From Thiopseudomonas sp. (GTDB lineage: Bacteria; Pseudomonadota; Gammaproteobacteria; Pseudomonadales; Pseudomonadaceae), in the NCBI GenBank assembly GCA_023228985.1, contig JALOAC010000013.1, positions 1 to 64,000 of the forward strand: a stretch of 64,000 bases of DNA. Reading direction: 5' to 3'. The position numbers and the translations under genes were made by a program. The notes beneath the pieces are model-generated. The model saw only the letters and a list, made by a program, of their open reading frames with translations, was not told the DNA's origin and ran no database searches. Of the stretch, positions 25,052 through 34,008 are shown piece by piece (within the stretch, counting starts at the first letter, position 1; each line of letters begins with the position of its first letter).

Positions 25052-26404
25052 CTAGTTGTGCTGCAGGTCATATTTACGAATTTTATCGTGCAGCGTTTTA
25101 CGTGGCACTTGCAAGGCTTCTGCTACTTCGCGCAACGAAGAGTGCGACTTAGCTAACTCTGCAGCTATCAAGGCACGCTCAAACGCTTCCACTTGCTGGC
25201 TCAACGGCAAACCCGCTAGTGCTTGCAACTCGTTTTTGGTGGACTCCGTAACAGCTAAGCCTAACCCCAAAGCAAAACGTTCTGCCGCATTTTGCAACTC
25301 CCTAACATTACCGGGCCAGTCATGGCTTAACAGTTCAGCGCGCTGCTCTGCGGTTAGCATGGGTTCCTGCGTGACTTGGTGTTTGCCACAGGCCTGTATG
25401 ACAAAATGCTGGAATAGCGGCAAAATATCTTCAGCGCGTTGACGCAAGGGTGGAATCTGAATTTGCGCCACATTTAAACGGTAGTACAGATCCGCACGAA
25501 AGCGCCCTGCGTCTGCCGCAACCAATAAGTCCTCTTTAGTTGCAGCTATCACCCTGATATCCAGTGGAATAAGCTGATTAGAACCGACGCGCTCTACCAC
25601 TCTTTCCTGCAACAAACGCAACAACTTGACCTGCACATCCAGGCTCATACTCTCGATTTCATCGAGAAAGATCGTGCCGCCGTTAGCAAATTCAAACTTA
25701 CCAATGCGTTTTTTTTGTGCGCCTGTAAAAGCTCCTGCCTCATGCCCAAACAATTCACTTTCAATCACTGACTCTGCTAGAGCACCCGCATTAATAGCCA
25801 CGAAAGGTGCTGCCGCACGACTGGATAAATCATGCAGCGCACGTGCCACCACTTCTTTGCCGCTACCTGTTTCACCGAGGATCAGCACATCGGCTTGCAA
25901 GTCGGCCAAAGCGCTGACTTGTTCGCGCAACTGCTGTGCCTGAGTTGACGGCCCTAAAAGGCGCTCACCCAGCAGCTTCTGATCCGCCAAGGCAAGGCGT
26001 AAACTGCGGTTTTCTAGCACTAATTGCCGCACCGCCAAAGCCCTACGCACGCTATCGAGCAACAAGTCACTGGCAAAGGGTTTTTGCAAAAAGTCATAGG
26101 CTCCGGCGCGCATCGCCTGCACAGCCAATGGCACATCACCATGCCCAGTAATCAGCAATACGGGCAACCGGGCATCGTATGCAACCAGTTGCTCTAACAA
26201 CTGCACGCCATCAATGCCAGGCATACGGATATCGCTGACCACCACCCCCGCCCATTCTTTGGGTAAAGCATCAAGCAAACCCTCAGCACTCGCCGAGGTT
26301 TGCACCTTCAAGCCTGCTAAGTCGAAGGTTTGTTCAAGCGCAGTGCGTAAATGCTCATCATCATCGAGCAAAACAACGTCAGTATCTGCTGCAATTTCAA
26401 TCAT
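25052..26404 (-). CDS. dctD: Sigma-54-dependent response regulator DctD
   Basis: A 450-residue NtrC-family activator. Order: receiver domain (DDDEHLR, phosphorylated Asp in VVSDIRMPGIDG, Lys in FLQKPF), AAA+ domain from about residue 145 (Walker A GETGSGKE, GAFTGA loop that contacts sigma-54, Walker B GTIFLDEI), and a Fis-type helix-turn-helix at the C-terminus (SLREVAEALQVPRKTLHDKIRKY). It overlaps dctB by 4 bases and is its cognate regulator. The two TGGCG-N6-CGCCA palindromes just downstream are the probable binding sites controlling dctPQM. Confidence 0.96.
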   Translation of the reverse strand: MIEIAADTDVVLLDDDEHLRTALEQTFDLAGLKVQTSASAEGLLDALPKEWAGVVVSDIRMPGIDGVQLLEQLVAYDARLPVLLITGHGDVPLAVQAMRAGAYDFLQKPFASDLLLDSVRRALAVRQLVLENRSLRLALADQKLLGERLLGPSTQAQQLREQVSALADLQADVLILGETGSGKEVVARALHDLSSRAAAPFVAINAGALAESVIESELFGHEAGAFTGAQKKRIGKFEFANGGTIFLDEIESMSLDVQVKLLRLLQERVVERVGSNQLIPLDIRVIAATKEDLLVAADAGRFRADLYYRLNVAQIQIPPLRQRAEDILPLFQHFVIQACGKHQVTQEPMLTAEQRAELLSHDWPGNVRELQNAAERFALGLGLAVTESTKNELQALAGLPLSQQVEAFERALIAAELAKSHSSLREVAEALQVPRKTLHDKIRKYDLQHN

Positions 26405-28197
26405 GCAAAACGATCCTCTTGCGCATCTAGATTCATCGCTGATGGAATCTGTTTAAGGTAAAGGCGCACACATGCTCCACCCTCAAGATTATTGGCAAAC
26501 TCTAATCGACCACCCAATGCTTTAACAATGGCATCGCAAATGGCCAAGCCCAATCCCAATCCCCGAGCGCTGGTTTTAGTGGTGAAAAAAGGTTCACGGG
26601 CTTGCGCTAATGCCTCATCAGTAAATCCCGTGCCGTTGTCTTTAATGGTTAAACAAAGCCATCCCTGACTTAAGCTCGTTTGCAGCCAAATACAGCGCTG
26701 GGAACGCTTTTCAGCCAGTGCATCTAAGGCATTGGCCAGCAAGTTACTCAGCACCTGCCGCAAGCGCGTCTCACCGGCTTCAACCCAAAGCGTGGCTTCG
26801 GGTACATCACGAAAAATTTCTACCTGCAACGCATTTCGGCGACTCGCCACCAAGGCTAAAGCATCTTCCAACGCTGGCTGCAACGCCACATGTTCTGACG
26901 CCTGCGGATTACGTCGGGCAAAAGCGCGTAAATGTTCAATAATGGATGCCATGCGCTCGGTTAACACAGCAACCAAATCCAAATTGCTGGCCACCTCTGC
27001 ATAGCGTTCTTTGGTCAGTAGAATCTTGCTGTTATCTGTATAGCTGCGGATTGCAGCCAAGGGCTGATTGAGTTCATGGCTAATGCTGGCCGACATTACG
27101 CCCAATGCTGACAACTTACCGGCTTGCACCAACTCATCTTGCGTGCGCACCAGCTCTTGCTCAGTCGCTTCACGCTCTAACACCTCTTCTTTTAAGCGGC
27201 TATTAAGTGTTTGCAGATCTTGCGTTCTATTACGCACACTTTCTTCAAGCTCTTGCTTGGCTTGCGCGTCCATGGCAATGCGCTCCAAATAATAATGCCT
27301 GCGCTGCAGCAATAAACCAAAAATGAGCAACACTGCTAATACGGTTACAGCAAATACGGCCATGGCTGTACTTACTGGTTCATTTATTAGCATTCTCGGT
27401 GCGAAAATACTGACCCGCCAATCAATAACGGGTAAATCATTATGCAAGGCTACCCACTGTTCGGACTTTAAGCTCAGTGGTTCTGGCTCAATAGTGGTGT
27501 AAGGCTGATGGTTAGCAATGGACTGCTGCTCACTGGCACTTAACTCGCGTGAGGCTTTAAAACGCCATTGCGGCTCTGACGTCAGGATTACCACTCCGTT
27601 TTGATCGGTTACCAGCAAGCGTTCTGGCACTTCACCCCACAGTGTCTCGGTAAAGTCTAAATCCACCTTTACCACTATGACGCCTATTGCCCTATTGTCG
27701 TGGTAAACAGCACTGCCGTAATAGTAACCACGTTTAATAGAAATGTTCCCTAACCCAAAAAACTCACCTGTTCCACGGGCTAACGCATCGTAAAAATAAG
27801 GACGAAAAGCAAAGTTGTTACCGACAAAACTTCGAGGATCCAGCCAGTTGGATGCCGCCAAGGTTAGCCCTTCAGTGTTGAGCAGATAAATAACATCAGC
27901 ACCCGTTTGATCACGAATGGTCGATAGCAACTCATTGGCTGTATGCAGTTGTTCTGGTTCTGAGTTTAACAAAGCTTGCTGCACATCGGGTAAGCGCCCT
28001 AAAACCTGTGGCAACACCTCGTAACGTTGTAAGGTGCTTACCAGGTTGGCACTGATTAAGTCGAGCGTCTGGTTATTTTTACGTTTGAGTTCAGCTAAAT
28101 AGTAGCCCTGCACCAACGAATGAAAAGGCCAGAGCAAAGCCACAAAAATCAATAAAAATACGAATAATAAACGCCAGCGGGGTTGCAACACTTTCAT
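26401..28197 (-). CDS. dctB: C4-dicarboxylate sensor histidine kinase DctB
   Basis: A 598-residue membrane kinase. One helix near residues 10-30, a periplasmic double-Cache (PDC) sensor of about 250 residues (SNWLDPRSFVGNNFAFRPYFYDAL is a family hallmark), and a second helix near 285-305 precede a coiled coil. The H-box is SISHELNQPLAAIRSY and the ATPase has N (LSNLLANALDAL), G1 (IKDNGTGF) and G2 (GLGLGLAICDAIVKALGG) boxes. It senses extracellular dicarboxylates and phosphorylates DctD. It is the first gene of the dctBD operon. Confidence 0.95.
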   Translation of the reverse strand: MKVLQPRWRLLFVFLLIFVALLWPFHSLVQGYYLAELKRKNNQTLDLISANLVSTLQRYEVLPQVLGRLPDVQQALLNSEPEQLHTANELLSTIRDQTGADVIYLLNTEGLTLAASNWLDPRSFVGNNFAFRPYFYDALARGTGEFFGLGNISIKRGYYYGSAVYHDNRAIGVIVVKVDLDFTETLWGEVPERLLVTDQNGVVILTSEPQWRFKASRELSASEQQSIANHQPYTTIEPEPLSLKSEQWVALHNDLPVIDWRVSIFAPRMLINEPVSTAMAVFAVTVLAVLLIFGLLLQRRHYYLERIAMDAQAKQELEESVRNRTQDLQTLNSRLKEEVLEREATEQELVRTQDELVQAGKLSALGVMSASISHELNQPLAAIRSYTDNSKILLTKERYAEVASNLDLVAVLTERMASIIEHLRAFARRNPQASEHVALQPALEDALALVASRRNALQVEIFRDVPEATLWVEAGETRLRQVLSNLLANALDALAEKRSQRCIWLQTSLSQGWLCLTIKDNGTGFTDEALAQAREPFFTTKTSARGLGLGLAICDAIVKALGGRLEFANNLEGGACVRLYLKQIPSAMNLDAQEDRFA

Positions 28198-28287
28198 CTT
28201 TCACCACAGGAAATTTAACAACAGTCGAAAGTCAATTTGAAGTGGTAGCAGAGTACAGTTGCACGGGCAAATTATCCAATACCTTAT

Positions 28288-28328
28288 TCGCGCAAAAGTT
28301 GCGCCCCCAACAAGCACCCTGTTGGAGG
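28288..28328 (-). repeat. REP-like element plus hairpin between recX and dctB
   Basis: On the minus strand the palindrome GCGCAACTTTTGCGC (28290-28304) is the same core as copies at 41529 and 51289. Next to it (28307-28326) a CCAACA/TGTTGG stem-loop could serve as recX 3' hairpin. The rest of 28198-28368 shows no gene. Confidence 0.65.
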
Positions 28329-28368
28329 CCAGCTTCTGGGCGATGGTCTGTGTGTTGCGGTGTTTTGG

Positions 28369-28806
28369 TTATTTAAATAGCTTCTGCACCCAATCCATTG
28401 CATAGCCGCGATACAACAAAAAGCGCACTTGTTTGGCATAAGCTTTTTGATCGGTTGGTTGTTCACCAAAGCGTCTTTGCCACAACTCATACAGCTGTTC
28501 TTGCCAGTCGATATCAGCTTGCGCCAAGGCTTGCTCAATGTCGTCACGCGCCAACCCGCGCTGTGATAGCTCTTCGCGAATACGCACCGGACCACGACCC
28601 GAGTTAGCGCGACTGCGAATATAGCTTTCTAAATACCGCTGCTCAGACAATAACCCTTCTTCGACAAGTTTTTGCAGCTCAATATCGATCAATTCTTGTT
28701 CAGCGCCGCGCTGCAATAATTTACGTGACAGCTCTTGCACGCCATGCTCGCGCCTAGCAAGTAGATCCATGGCTTTTCGTCGAATCTCTGTTGGAGTATC
28801 AAGCAT
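28369..28806 (-). CDS. recX: Regulatory protein RecX
   Basis: A 145-residue RecX of usual length, with tandem three-helix motifs (EIRRKAMDLLARREHGVQELSRKLLQRG; LSEQRYLESYIRSRANSGRGPVRIREELSQRGL; VRFLLYRGYAMDWVQKLF). It binds RecA filaments and limits recombinase activity. It is downstream of recA on the same strand; a terminator hairpin ends just before its weak ribosome-binding site (GGTG), so it is expected to be expressed from occasional readthrough, keeping RecX well below RecA. Confidence 0.95.
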   Translation of the reverse strand: MLDTPTEIRRKAMDLLARREHGVQELSRKLLQRGAEQELIDIELQKLVEEGLLSEQRYLESYIRSRANSGRGPVRIREELSQRGLARDDIEQALAQADIDWQEQLYELWQRRFGEQPTDQKAYAKQVRFLLYRGYAMDWVQKLFK

Positions 28807-28821
28807 TTTTCACCCATAAAA

Positions 28822-28850
28822 AAGGTGGTGCTGACGAGCAACACCACCTT
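28822..28850 (-). terminator. Terminator between recA and recX
   Basis: AAGGTGGTG and CACCACCTT form a 9-bp stem with an 11-base loop, followed on the minus strand by a run of Ts. It lies 29 bases past the recA stop and only 15 bases before recX, the arrangement known to lower recX expression in other proteobacteria. Confidence 0.85.
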
Positions 28851-28878
28851 AATTTTTAATGAATTAATTGAGGGGCAA

Positions 28879-29913
28879 TTATTCCTCAACCACATCCTTT
28901 TTAGTTTCTTTGTCTGCTGGCTTGCTGACTGCCAATAGTTGCTCACGAATTTGCTTATCTAAACTGTTAAGCAGCTCTGGATTTTCGTCCAAGTAGCGAG
29001 CAGAGTTAGCTTTACCCTGACCAATTTTAGTGCCCTGATGACTGTACCAAGCGCCCGCTTTTTCTAACAAACCTAACTGCACGCCCAGATCAATAATTTC
29101 ACCCGTTTTGTAAATTCCACGGCCATAGAGAATCTGGAATTCAGCCTGACGAAACGGTGGCGCTACTTTGTTTTTCACCACCTTAACGCGCGTCTCGCTA
29201 CCGGTAATTTCATCACCTTCTTTTACTGCACCCGTACGACGAATATCCAGACGTACTGAAGAGTAAAATTTAAGCGCATTACCACCTGTAGTGGTTTCTG
29301 GGCTACCGAACATTACGCCAATTTTCATGCGAATCTGGTTAATAAAAATCACCAAGCAGTTAGCATTTTTGATATTACCGGTGATTTTACGCAGCGCTTG
29401 ACTCATTAAGCGTGCCTGTAAACCCACGTGTACATCGCCCATTTCGCCTTCAATTTCTGCCTTGGGTACTAGTGCCGCCACGGAGTCAACCACGATCACA
29501 TCCACCGCATTAGAGCGCACTAACATATCGCAAATTTCCAACGCTTGCTCACCGGTATCCGGCTGAGACACGAGTAAATCATCAACGTTAACACCTAACT
29601 TGCTAGCATACTCCGGATCCAGCGCGTGCTCAGCATCAACAAAGGCACAGGTTGCACCTTGCTTTTGTGCTTCAGCAATAACTGACAATGTTAAGGTGGT
29701 TTTACCCGAGGACTCAGGGCCATAAATCTCAACAATACGACCCTTTGGCAACCCACCTATGCCCAACGCAATATCAAGACCTAAAGAGCCGGTTGAAATC
29801 GCTGGAATAGCTTGGCGCTCATGATCGCCCATCCGCATGACTGCACCCTTACCAAATTGACGTTCAATCTGACCCAGTGCCGCTGCTAAGGCGCGCTTTT
29901 TATTCTCATCCAT
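28879..29913 (-). CDS. recA: Recombinase RecA
   Basis: A 344-residue RecA, full length. Walker A is GPESSGKTTL, Walker B VIVVDSVAAL, with the L1 loop EGEMGDVHVG and L2 loop INQIRMKIGVMFGSPETTTGGNALKFY. It forms filaments on single-stranded DNA for homologous recombination and triggers LexA cleavage in the SOS response. A LexA box lies about 35-50 bases upstream of the start, and cinA precedes it on the same strand as in Pseudomonas. Confidence 0.99.
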   Translation of the reverse strand: MDENKKRALAAALGQIERQFGKGAVMRMGDHERQAIPAISTGSLGLDIALGIGGLPKGRIVEIYGPESSGKTTLTLSVIAEAQKQGATCAFVDAEHALDPEYASKLGVNVDDLLVSQPDTGEQALEICDMLVRSNAVDVIVVDSVAALVPKAEIEGEMGDVHVGLQARLMSQALRKITGNIKNANCLVIFINQIRMKIGVMFGSPETTTGGNALKFYSSVRLDIRRTGAVKEGDEITGSETRVKVVKNKVAPPFRQAEFQILYGRGIYKTGEIIDLGVQLGLLEKAGAWYSHQGTKIGQGKANSARYLDENPELLNSLDKQIREQLLAVSKPADKETKKDVVEE

Positions 29914-29947
29914 CTTTAGACCTCGGTACGTTATGAATTACAAAACA

Positions 29948-29963
29948 CTGTATAGTTAACCAG
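29948..29963 (-). promoter_or_regulatory. LexA (SOS) box upstream of recA
   Basis: CTG-N10-CAG with an A/T-rich middle (CTGTATAGTTAACCAG on the plus strand) fits the gammaproteobacterial LexA operator and lies in the recA promoter region, between cinA and recA. Confidence 0.8.
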
Positions 29964-30023
29964 TATTATCCATGTTTTTTTCTGAATAGCAACAACCGTT
30001 ATCGGAATAACTGCAGCGTGCTT

Positions 30024-30506
30024 TTATTTATTTGCTATTAACGAGATTAGACCAAGCAATGCCTTTTGCACTGCCTGCTGACGAACGGCTGCTCTATCGC
30101 CGGCAAACACTTGCATTTCAGAGTAGGTTTGTGTGCCAACTACCCAAGCAAAACACACCGTACCCACGGGCTTATCGGCACTACCTCCACCCGGCCCAGC
30201 AATACCGCTAACTGCCACTGCGTAATAAGCCCCACTTTCGCGCTGAGCACCTTGCGCCATGGCCTCTACTACCGGCAGGCTCACTGCACCATGTGCCACA
30301 AGCAGCTCTTGCGCCACATGCAACATTTTAGTTTTTTGCTGGTTTGAGTAAGTAATATAACCGGCTTCAAACCAAGCCGAACTGCCCGCAATACGTGTAA
30401 TTGCTTCAGCAATGCCGCCGCCAGTGCAGGACTCTGCCGTTGTGACTTGTTTGTTTTGTTGCTGCAAGCACTGTCCCAGCTGTTTTGCGAGTACGGTAAT
30501 AGACAT
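30024..30506 (-). CDS. pncC: CinA C-terminal domain protein, nicotinamide-nucleotide amidohydrolase
   Basis: A 160-residue stand-alone CinA C-terminal domain (PncC). It deamidates nicotinamide mononucleotide to nicotinate mononucleotide in pyridine nucleotide recycling. Motifs are TTAESCTGGGIAEAITRIAG, TYSNQQKTKML and VSGIAGPGGGSADKPVGTV. The ATG at 30506 was chosen because AAGG sits seven bases upstream; an in-frame TTG at 30512 overlaps this spacing. It precedes recA, the conserved order in pseudomonads, though the LexA box lies after it so recA can be induced separately. Confidence 0.93.
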   Translation of the reverse strand: MSITVLAKQLGQCLQQQNKQVTTAESCTGGGIAEAITRIAGSSAWFEAGYITYSNQQKTKMLHVAQELLVAHGAVSLPVVEAMAQGAQRESGAYYAVAVSGIAGPGGGSADKPVGTVCFAWVVGTQTYSEMQVFAGDRAAVRQQAVQKALLGLISLIANK

Positions 30507-30531
30507 ATGCAAACCTTATTCTGAGCGGCGT

Positions 30532-31326
30532 TTAGCGTAACAGCTGCGTCACCAGTACCTTGTGCGGCCATAGCGCGGGCATGGCTTGCTGCATGGCTTC
30601 GATACTGCCGCTGGTATAAAACTGGTCAGCCTGTATATTGCTTTTTGCTAAAAGCTCGTGCGCTGTTAACTGCTGCTGTAGACGCCGCGCGACAGCAGCA
30701 CCTGTATCAATAATCATAATCTCTGCAGGCAACAGAGTACGCAATAAGGGCTTGATAAACGGATAATGCGTACAGCCCAAAATTAACGTATCGCACTGCG
30801 CTTGCAGCAGTGGCTCAACGTAATTGGCCAGCAATTCGCGCGTTAGCGAGCCGTTTAATTCGCCAGCCTCAATCAATTCAACCAACCCCGGGCACGGCTG
30901 GGTATGTACCTCTACCTGCGCTGAAAACTGATCTAACAAAGCTGCAAATTTTGCGCTACGAAGCGTGCCCGTGGTGGCTAACACCCCCACTTTTCCGGTT
31001 TTTGACACGCGTGCGGCTGGCTTCACCGCTGGCTCCATACCAACACAAACCAAATTTGGCCAACGTTCACGCAACACATGAATAGCCGCCGCTGTTGCAG
31101 TATTACAAGCCACCACCAGCGCTTTTACGCCTTGATCCAACAAAAACTCACTAATAACTATGCTGCGCTCGATTATTTCTTCAGTGCTTTTATCGCCATA
31201 GGGAACATAAGCACTGTCTGCAACATAAATAAGTTGTTCCAGCGGCAGAACTTGGCGAATTTCCGCCAGCACCGACAGACCGCCTAGACCTGAATCAAAT
31301 ACACCAATGGGTGCTTGTGGATTCAT
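30532..31326 (-). CDS. murI: Glutamate racemase
   Basis: A 264-residue cofactor-independent racemase producing D-glutamate for peptidoglycan. The two catalytic cysteines are in VVACNTATAAA and LILGCTHYPF, and the N-terminal GVFDSGLGGLSVL and YVADSAYVPYGDKS loops are typical. It is the last gene of a minus-strand run hemA-prfA-prmC-moeB-murI, overlapping moeB by 4 bases (ATGA). This order is the same as in Pseudomonas. Confidence 0.97.
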   Translation of the reverse strand: MNPQAPIGVFDSGLGGLSVLAEIRQVLPLEQLIYVADSAYVPYGDKSTEEIIERSIVISEFLLDQGVKALVVACNTATAAAIHVLRERWPNLVCVGMEPAVKPAARVSKTGKVGVLATTGTLRSAKFAALLDQFSAQVEVHTQPCPGLVELIEAGELNGSLTRELLANYVEPLLQAQCDTLILGCTHYPFIKPLLRTLLPAEIMIIDTGAAVARRLQQQLTAHELLAKSNIQADQFYTSGSIEAMQQAMPALWPHKVLVTQLLR

Positions 31327-32075
31327 TGCGGCTCACCGCACACAGAACAGCCAGGATCGCGGCTTAACTTAAGCTCCCGAAACTGACTGCTGGCAATATC
31401 TACCAGCAACAACCGCCCCACCAAAGAGCGACCAAAACCAACCAATACTTTAATTGCTTCCGCAGCCTGCAGGCTGCCAATAACACCCACCAATGGCCCG
31501 AGCACGCCTGCCTCGTTACAGCCTAGAGCTTCATCTTCAGTCTCAGCAAACAAGCAGCGGTAACAAGGGCTGTCTGCCGAGCGCGGATCAAAAACCGTCA
31601 ACTGTCCGGATAAACGAATCGCGGCGCCACTCACCCAAGGTACTTGTTGGGCAAAACAGGCAGCATTGAGATCATCGCGAATACGGAAATTATCTGTGCA
31701 GTCCAAGACCACATGCATGCCCTGCACCAACTGCTCAAGATTCGCTGCTGTTAAACGCTCACTGTGTGTATGTACTTGAATAAAAGGATTAAGCGCTTGT
31801 AGGCGCGCTTGGGCAGAAGCAACTTTTAATTGTCCTTCGCTGGCTGTGGTATGCACTACTTGGCGCTGTAAATTCGTGCTGTCGACCACATCAAAATCAG
31901 CCAAATGCAACTCACCAATACCCGCCGCTGCCAGATACATAGCCACAGGCGAGCCAAGCCCACCCAGACCAACAATCAGCACCTTGCTGTGTTTAAGCTT
32001 AAGTTGTCCGGCAATATCGACATCTGCCAGCAAAATTTGTCGACTGTAACGCAGCAGTTCAGCATCGGTTAGCAT
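31323..32075 (-). CDS. moeB: ThiF/MoeB/HesA family adenylyltransferase
   Basis: A 250-residue E1-like enzyme that adenylates the C-terminus of a ubiquitin-fold sulfur carrier (MoaD in molybdopterin synthesis, or ThiS). Motifs are the N-terminal RYSRQILL, nucleotide-binding VLIVGLGGLGSPVAMYLAAAGIG, DFDVVDSTNLQRQ, and the CxxC zinc pairs (CYRC and CSVCG). MoeB is supported by the conserved neighbours murI and prmC; substrate specificity cannot be told from sequence alone. It overlaps both neighbours. Confidence 0.88.
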   Translation of the reverse strand: MLTDAELLRYSRQILLADVDIAGQLKLKHSKVLIVGLGGLGSPVAMYLAAAGIGELHLADFDVVDSTNLQRQVVHTTASEGQLKVASAQARLQALNPFIQVHTHSERLTAANLEQLVQGMHVVLDCTDNFRIRDDLNAACFAQQVPWVSGAAIRLSGQLTVFDPRSADSPCYRCLFAETEDEALGCNEAGVLGPLVGVIGSLQAAEAIKVLVGFGRSLVGRLLLVDIASSQFRELKLSRDPGCSVCGEPQ

Positions 32076-32920
32076 GCAATCGCCTCACGTTTATTCCACT
32101 GCCCTAAGGTCACGCGTTCATGCCCTGACAAATCACACTCACTGCGCACGTTGATAAAACCCGCTTGCGCCAGCAATTCACGTACCGCAGTGCTTTGCTG
32201 ATAGCCATGTTCAAACAGCAACCAGCCTTGTTCAGCTAGATGACGTCCAGCATGGCGCACTATATGGCGAATAGCATCTAAACCATCCGTGCCCGAAACC
32301 AAAGCACTGGAGGGTTCAAAGCGCACATCGCCTTGCTGCAAATGCGGGTCATCTAGGGAAATGTACGGTGGGTTGCTGATAATGAGCTCAAAATACTCAT
32401 CGCTCAGCGCAGAAAACCAATCGCTCTGTAGGAATCGCACCTGTGGCTGCTGGCAGCTTAAACCATTGTGTTGCGCCAACTGCACTGCTTGCTCAACGCA
32501 ATCCACTCCGGTTATCTGCCACTGCGGGCGCTCACTAGCCAACGCTAAAGCAATAGCACCAGTGCCTGTACCTAAATCCAAGACACGCACCGGCAGTTTT
32601 TCTTGCGCTAAAGACAGCGCGGTTTCCACCAACAATTCGGTTTCTGGGCGAGGAATTAATGTATGCAGACTGACCTGTAAATCGAGCGTCCAGAAACCCT
32701 GCTGCCCAAGCAAATAGGCAACAGGCTCACCGGCATGGCGACGCGCTAACAGCTGTTCAAATTCGGCTTGCTGATCGCTAGCCAGCTCTTTACCGGGCCA
32801 AGTGTAGAGATAACTGCGCGGCTTTTTGAGTACATGCGCCAGTAGCAACTCCACATCCAGTTTGGCGCTGGGAGAACTTAATTGCTGAGCGCGTTGCAGT
32901 AGGCACGCAATAGTGACCAT
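32069..32920 (-). CDS. prmC: Release factor glutamine methyltransferase
   Basis: A 283-residue SAM-dependent methyltransferase that methylates the glutamine of the GGQ motif in release factors. It has an N-terminal helical bundle, then RVLDLGTGTGAIALAL (SAM motif I) and the catalytic ISNPPYI. It lies immediately downstream of its substrate gene prfA (6-base gap) and overlaps moeB by 7 bases. Length and N-terminus fit the family. Confidence 0.97.
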   Translation of the reverse strand: MVTIACLLQRAQQLSSPSAKLDVELLLAHVLKKPRSYLYTWPGKELASDQQAEFEQLLARRHAGEPVAYLLGQQGFWTLDLQVSLHTLIPRPETELLVETALSLAQEKLPVRVLDLGTGTGAIALALASERPQWQITGVDCVEQAVQLAQHNGLSCQQPQVRFLQSDWFSALSDEYFELIISNPPYISLDDPHLQQGDVRFEPSSALVSGTDGLDAIRHIVRHAGRHLAEQGWLLFEHGYQQSTAVRELLAQAGFINVRSECDLSGHERVTLGQWNKREAIAC

Positions 32921-32925
32921 AGTTT

Positions 32926-34008
32926 TTACTCATCCAGAGCAGCCAGCTGATCGGCCTGATACTCCATCAACAAGGGATCAATAATGTGTTCCAGCTCACC
33001 CTGAATAACACTTTCCAGCGAATAGAGCGTCAGATTAATACGGTGATCGGTCACGCGCCCCTGCGGATAGTTGTAGGTGCGGATACGTTCAGAACGATCA
33101 CCACTACCCACTAACGAACGTCGGGCATCGGTCATTTCTTTTTGCGCAGCTGAGGTTTGCTGATCTTGTAAGCGCGCTGCTAACCAACCCATAGCGCGGG
33201 CACGGTTTTTGTGCTGCGAACGCTCTTCTTGGCATTCCACTACAAATCCCGTTGGAATATGCGTAATACGCACGGCAGAATCCGTTTTGTTCACGTGCTG
33301 CCCACCCGCGCCCGAGGCACGATAGGTATCCACGCGTAAATCTGCAGGGTTAATTTCAATCGCTGCTTGTTCATCCGGCTCGGCTAACACAGCCACGGTA
33401 CAGGCTGATGTATGTACGCGTCCCTGGGATTCTGTTTCTGGCACACGCTGTACACGGTGTGCGCCGGACTCAAATTTTAAACGACCGTAAACATTGTCAC
33501 CCTCAACCCGAGCAATAACTTCCTTAAAACCGCCGTGCTCGCCCTCATGCTCGGATAACACTTCCACGCGCCAGCCTTGGCGCTCCGCATAACGGCAGTA
33601 CATACGAAACAAGTCGCCCGAAAAAATAGCCGCCTCATCACCGCCCGTTCCGGCACGTACCTCTAGAAATACGTTACGACTGTCGTTAGGGTCTTTAGGT
33701 AACAGCAATACTTGCAGGTCATCTTCCAGCTTTTCGATGGCAGTTTTGCACTCAGCAACTTCTTCAACAGCCATTTCCCGCACATCAGGATCGCTGTCTT
33801 TAAGCAGCGTTTGTGCTTCAGCCAGATCGCTTTTTAGTTTATTCCAGCTTTGATAGGCCTGCACCACAGGTTCCACTTCGGCATATTCTTTGGAATACGC
33901 GCGGAACTGATTTTGGTCGCTAATCACCTGCGCATCGCCTAGCAATGCGGTGAGTTCTTCGTAACGGTCAACTAAGGCATCTAAACGATTTAATAAGGAG
34001 GCTTTCAT
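32926..34008 (-). CDS. prfA: Peptide chain release factor 1
   Basis: A 360-residue RF1, which reads UAA and UAG. The codon-recognition motif region lies in the LRVDTYRASGAGGQHVNKTDSAVRITHIPTGFVV segment, with the GGQ at about residues 232-234; the anticodon-like PxT family signature is expected upstream of that. EVRAGTGGDEAAIF in domain 2 is conserved. It overlaps hemA by 1 base (TAATG), suggesting coupled translation. PrmC, which modifies its GGQ, follows. Confidence 0.98.
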   Translation of the reverse strand: MKASLLNRLDALVDRYEELTALLGDAQVISDQNQFRAYSKEYAEVEPVVQAYQSWNKLKSDLAEAQTLLKDSDPDVREMAVEEVAECKTAIEKLEDDLQVLLLPKDPNDSRNVFLEVRAGTGGDEAAIFSGDLFRMYCRYAERQGWRVEVLSEHEGEHGGFKEVIARVEGDNVYGRLKFESGAHRVQRVPETESQGRVHTSACTVAVLAEPDEQAAIEINPADLRVDTYRASGAGGQHVNKTDSAVRITHIPTGFVVECQEERSQHKNRARAMGWLAARLQDQQTSAAQKEMTDARRSLVGSGDRSERIRTYNYPQGRVTDHRINLTLYSLESVIQGELEHIIDPLLMEYQADQLAALDE

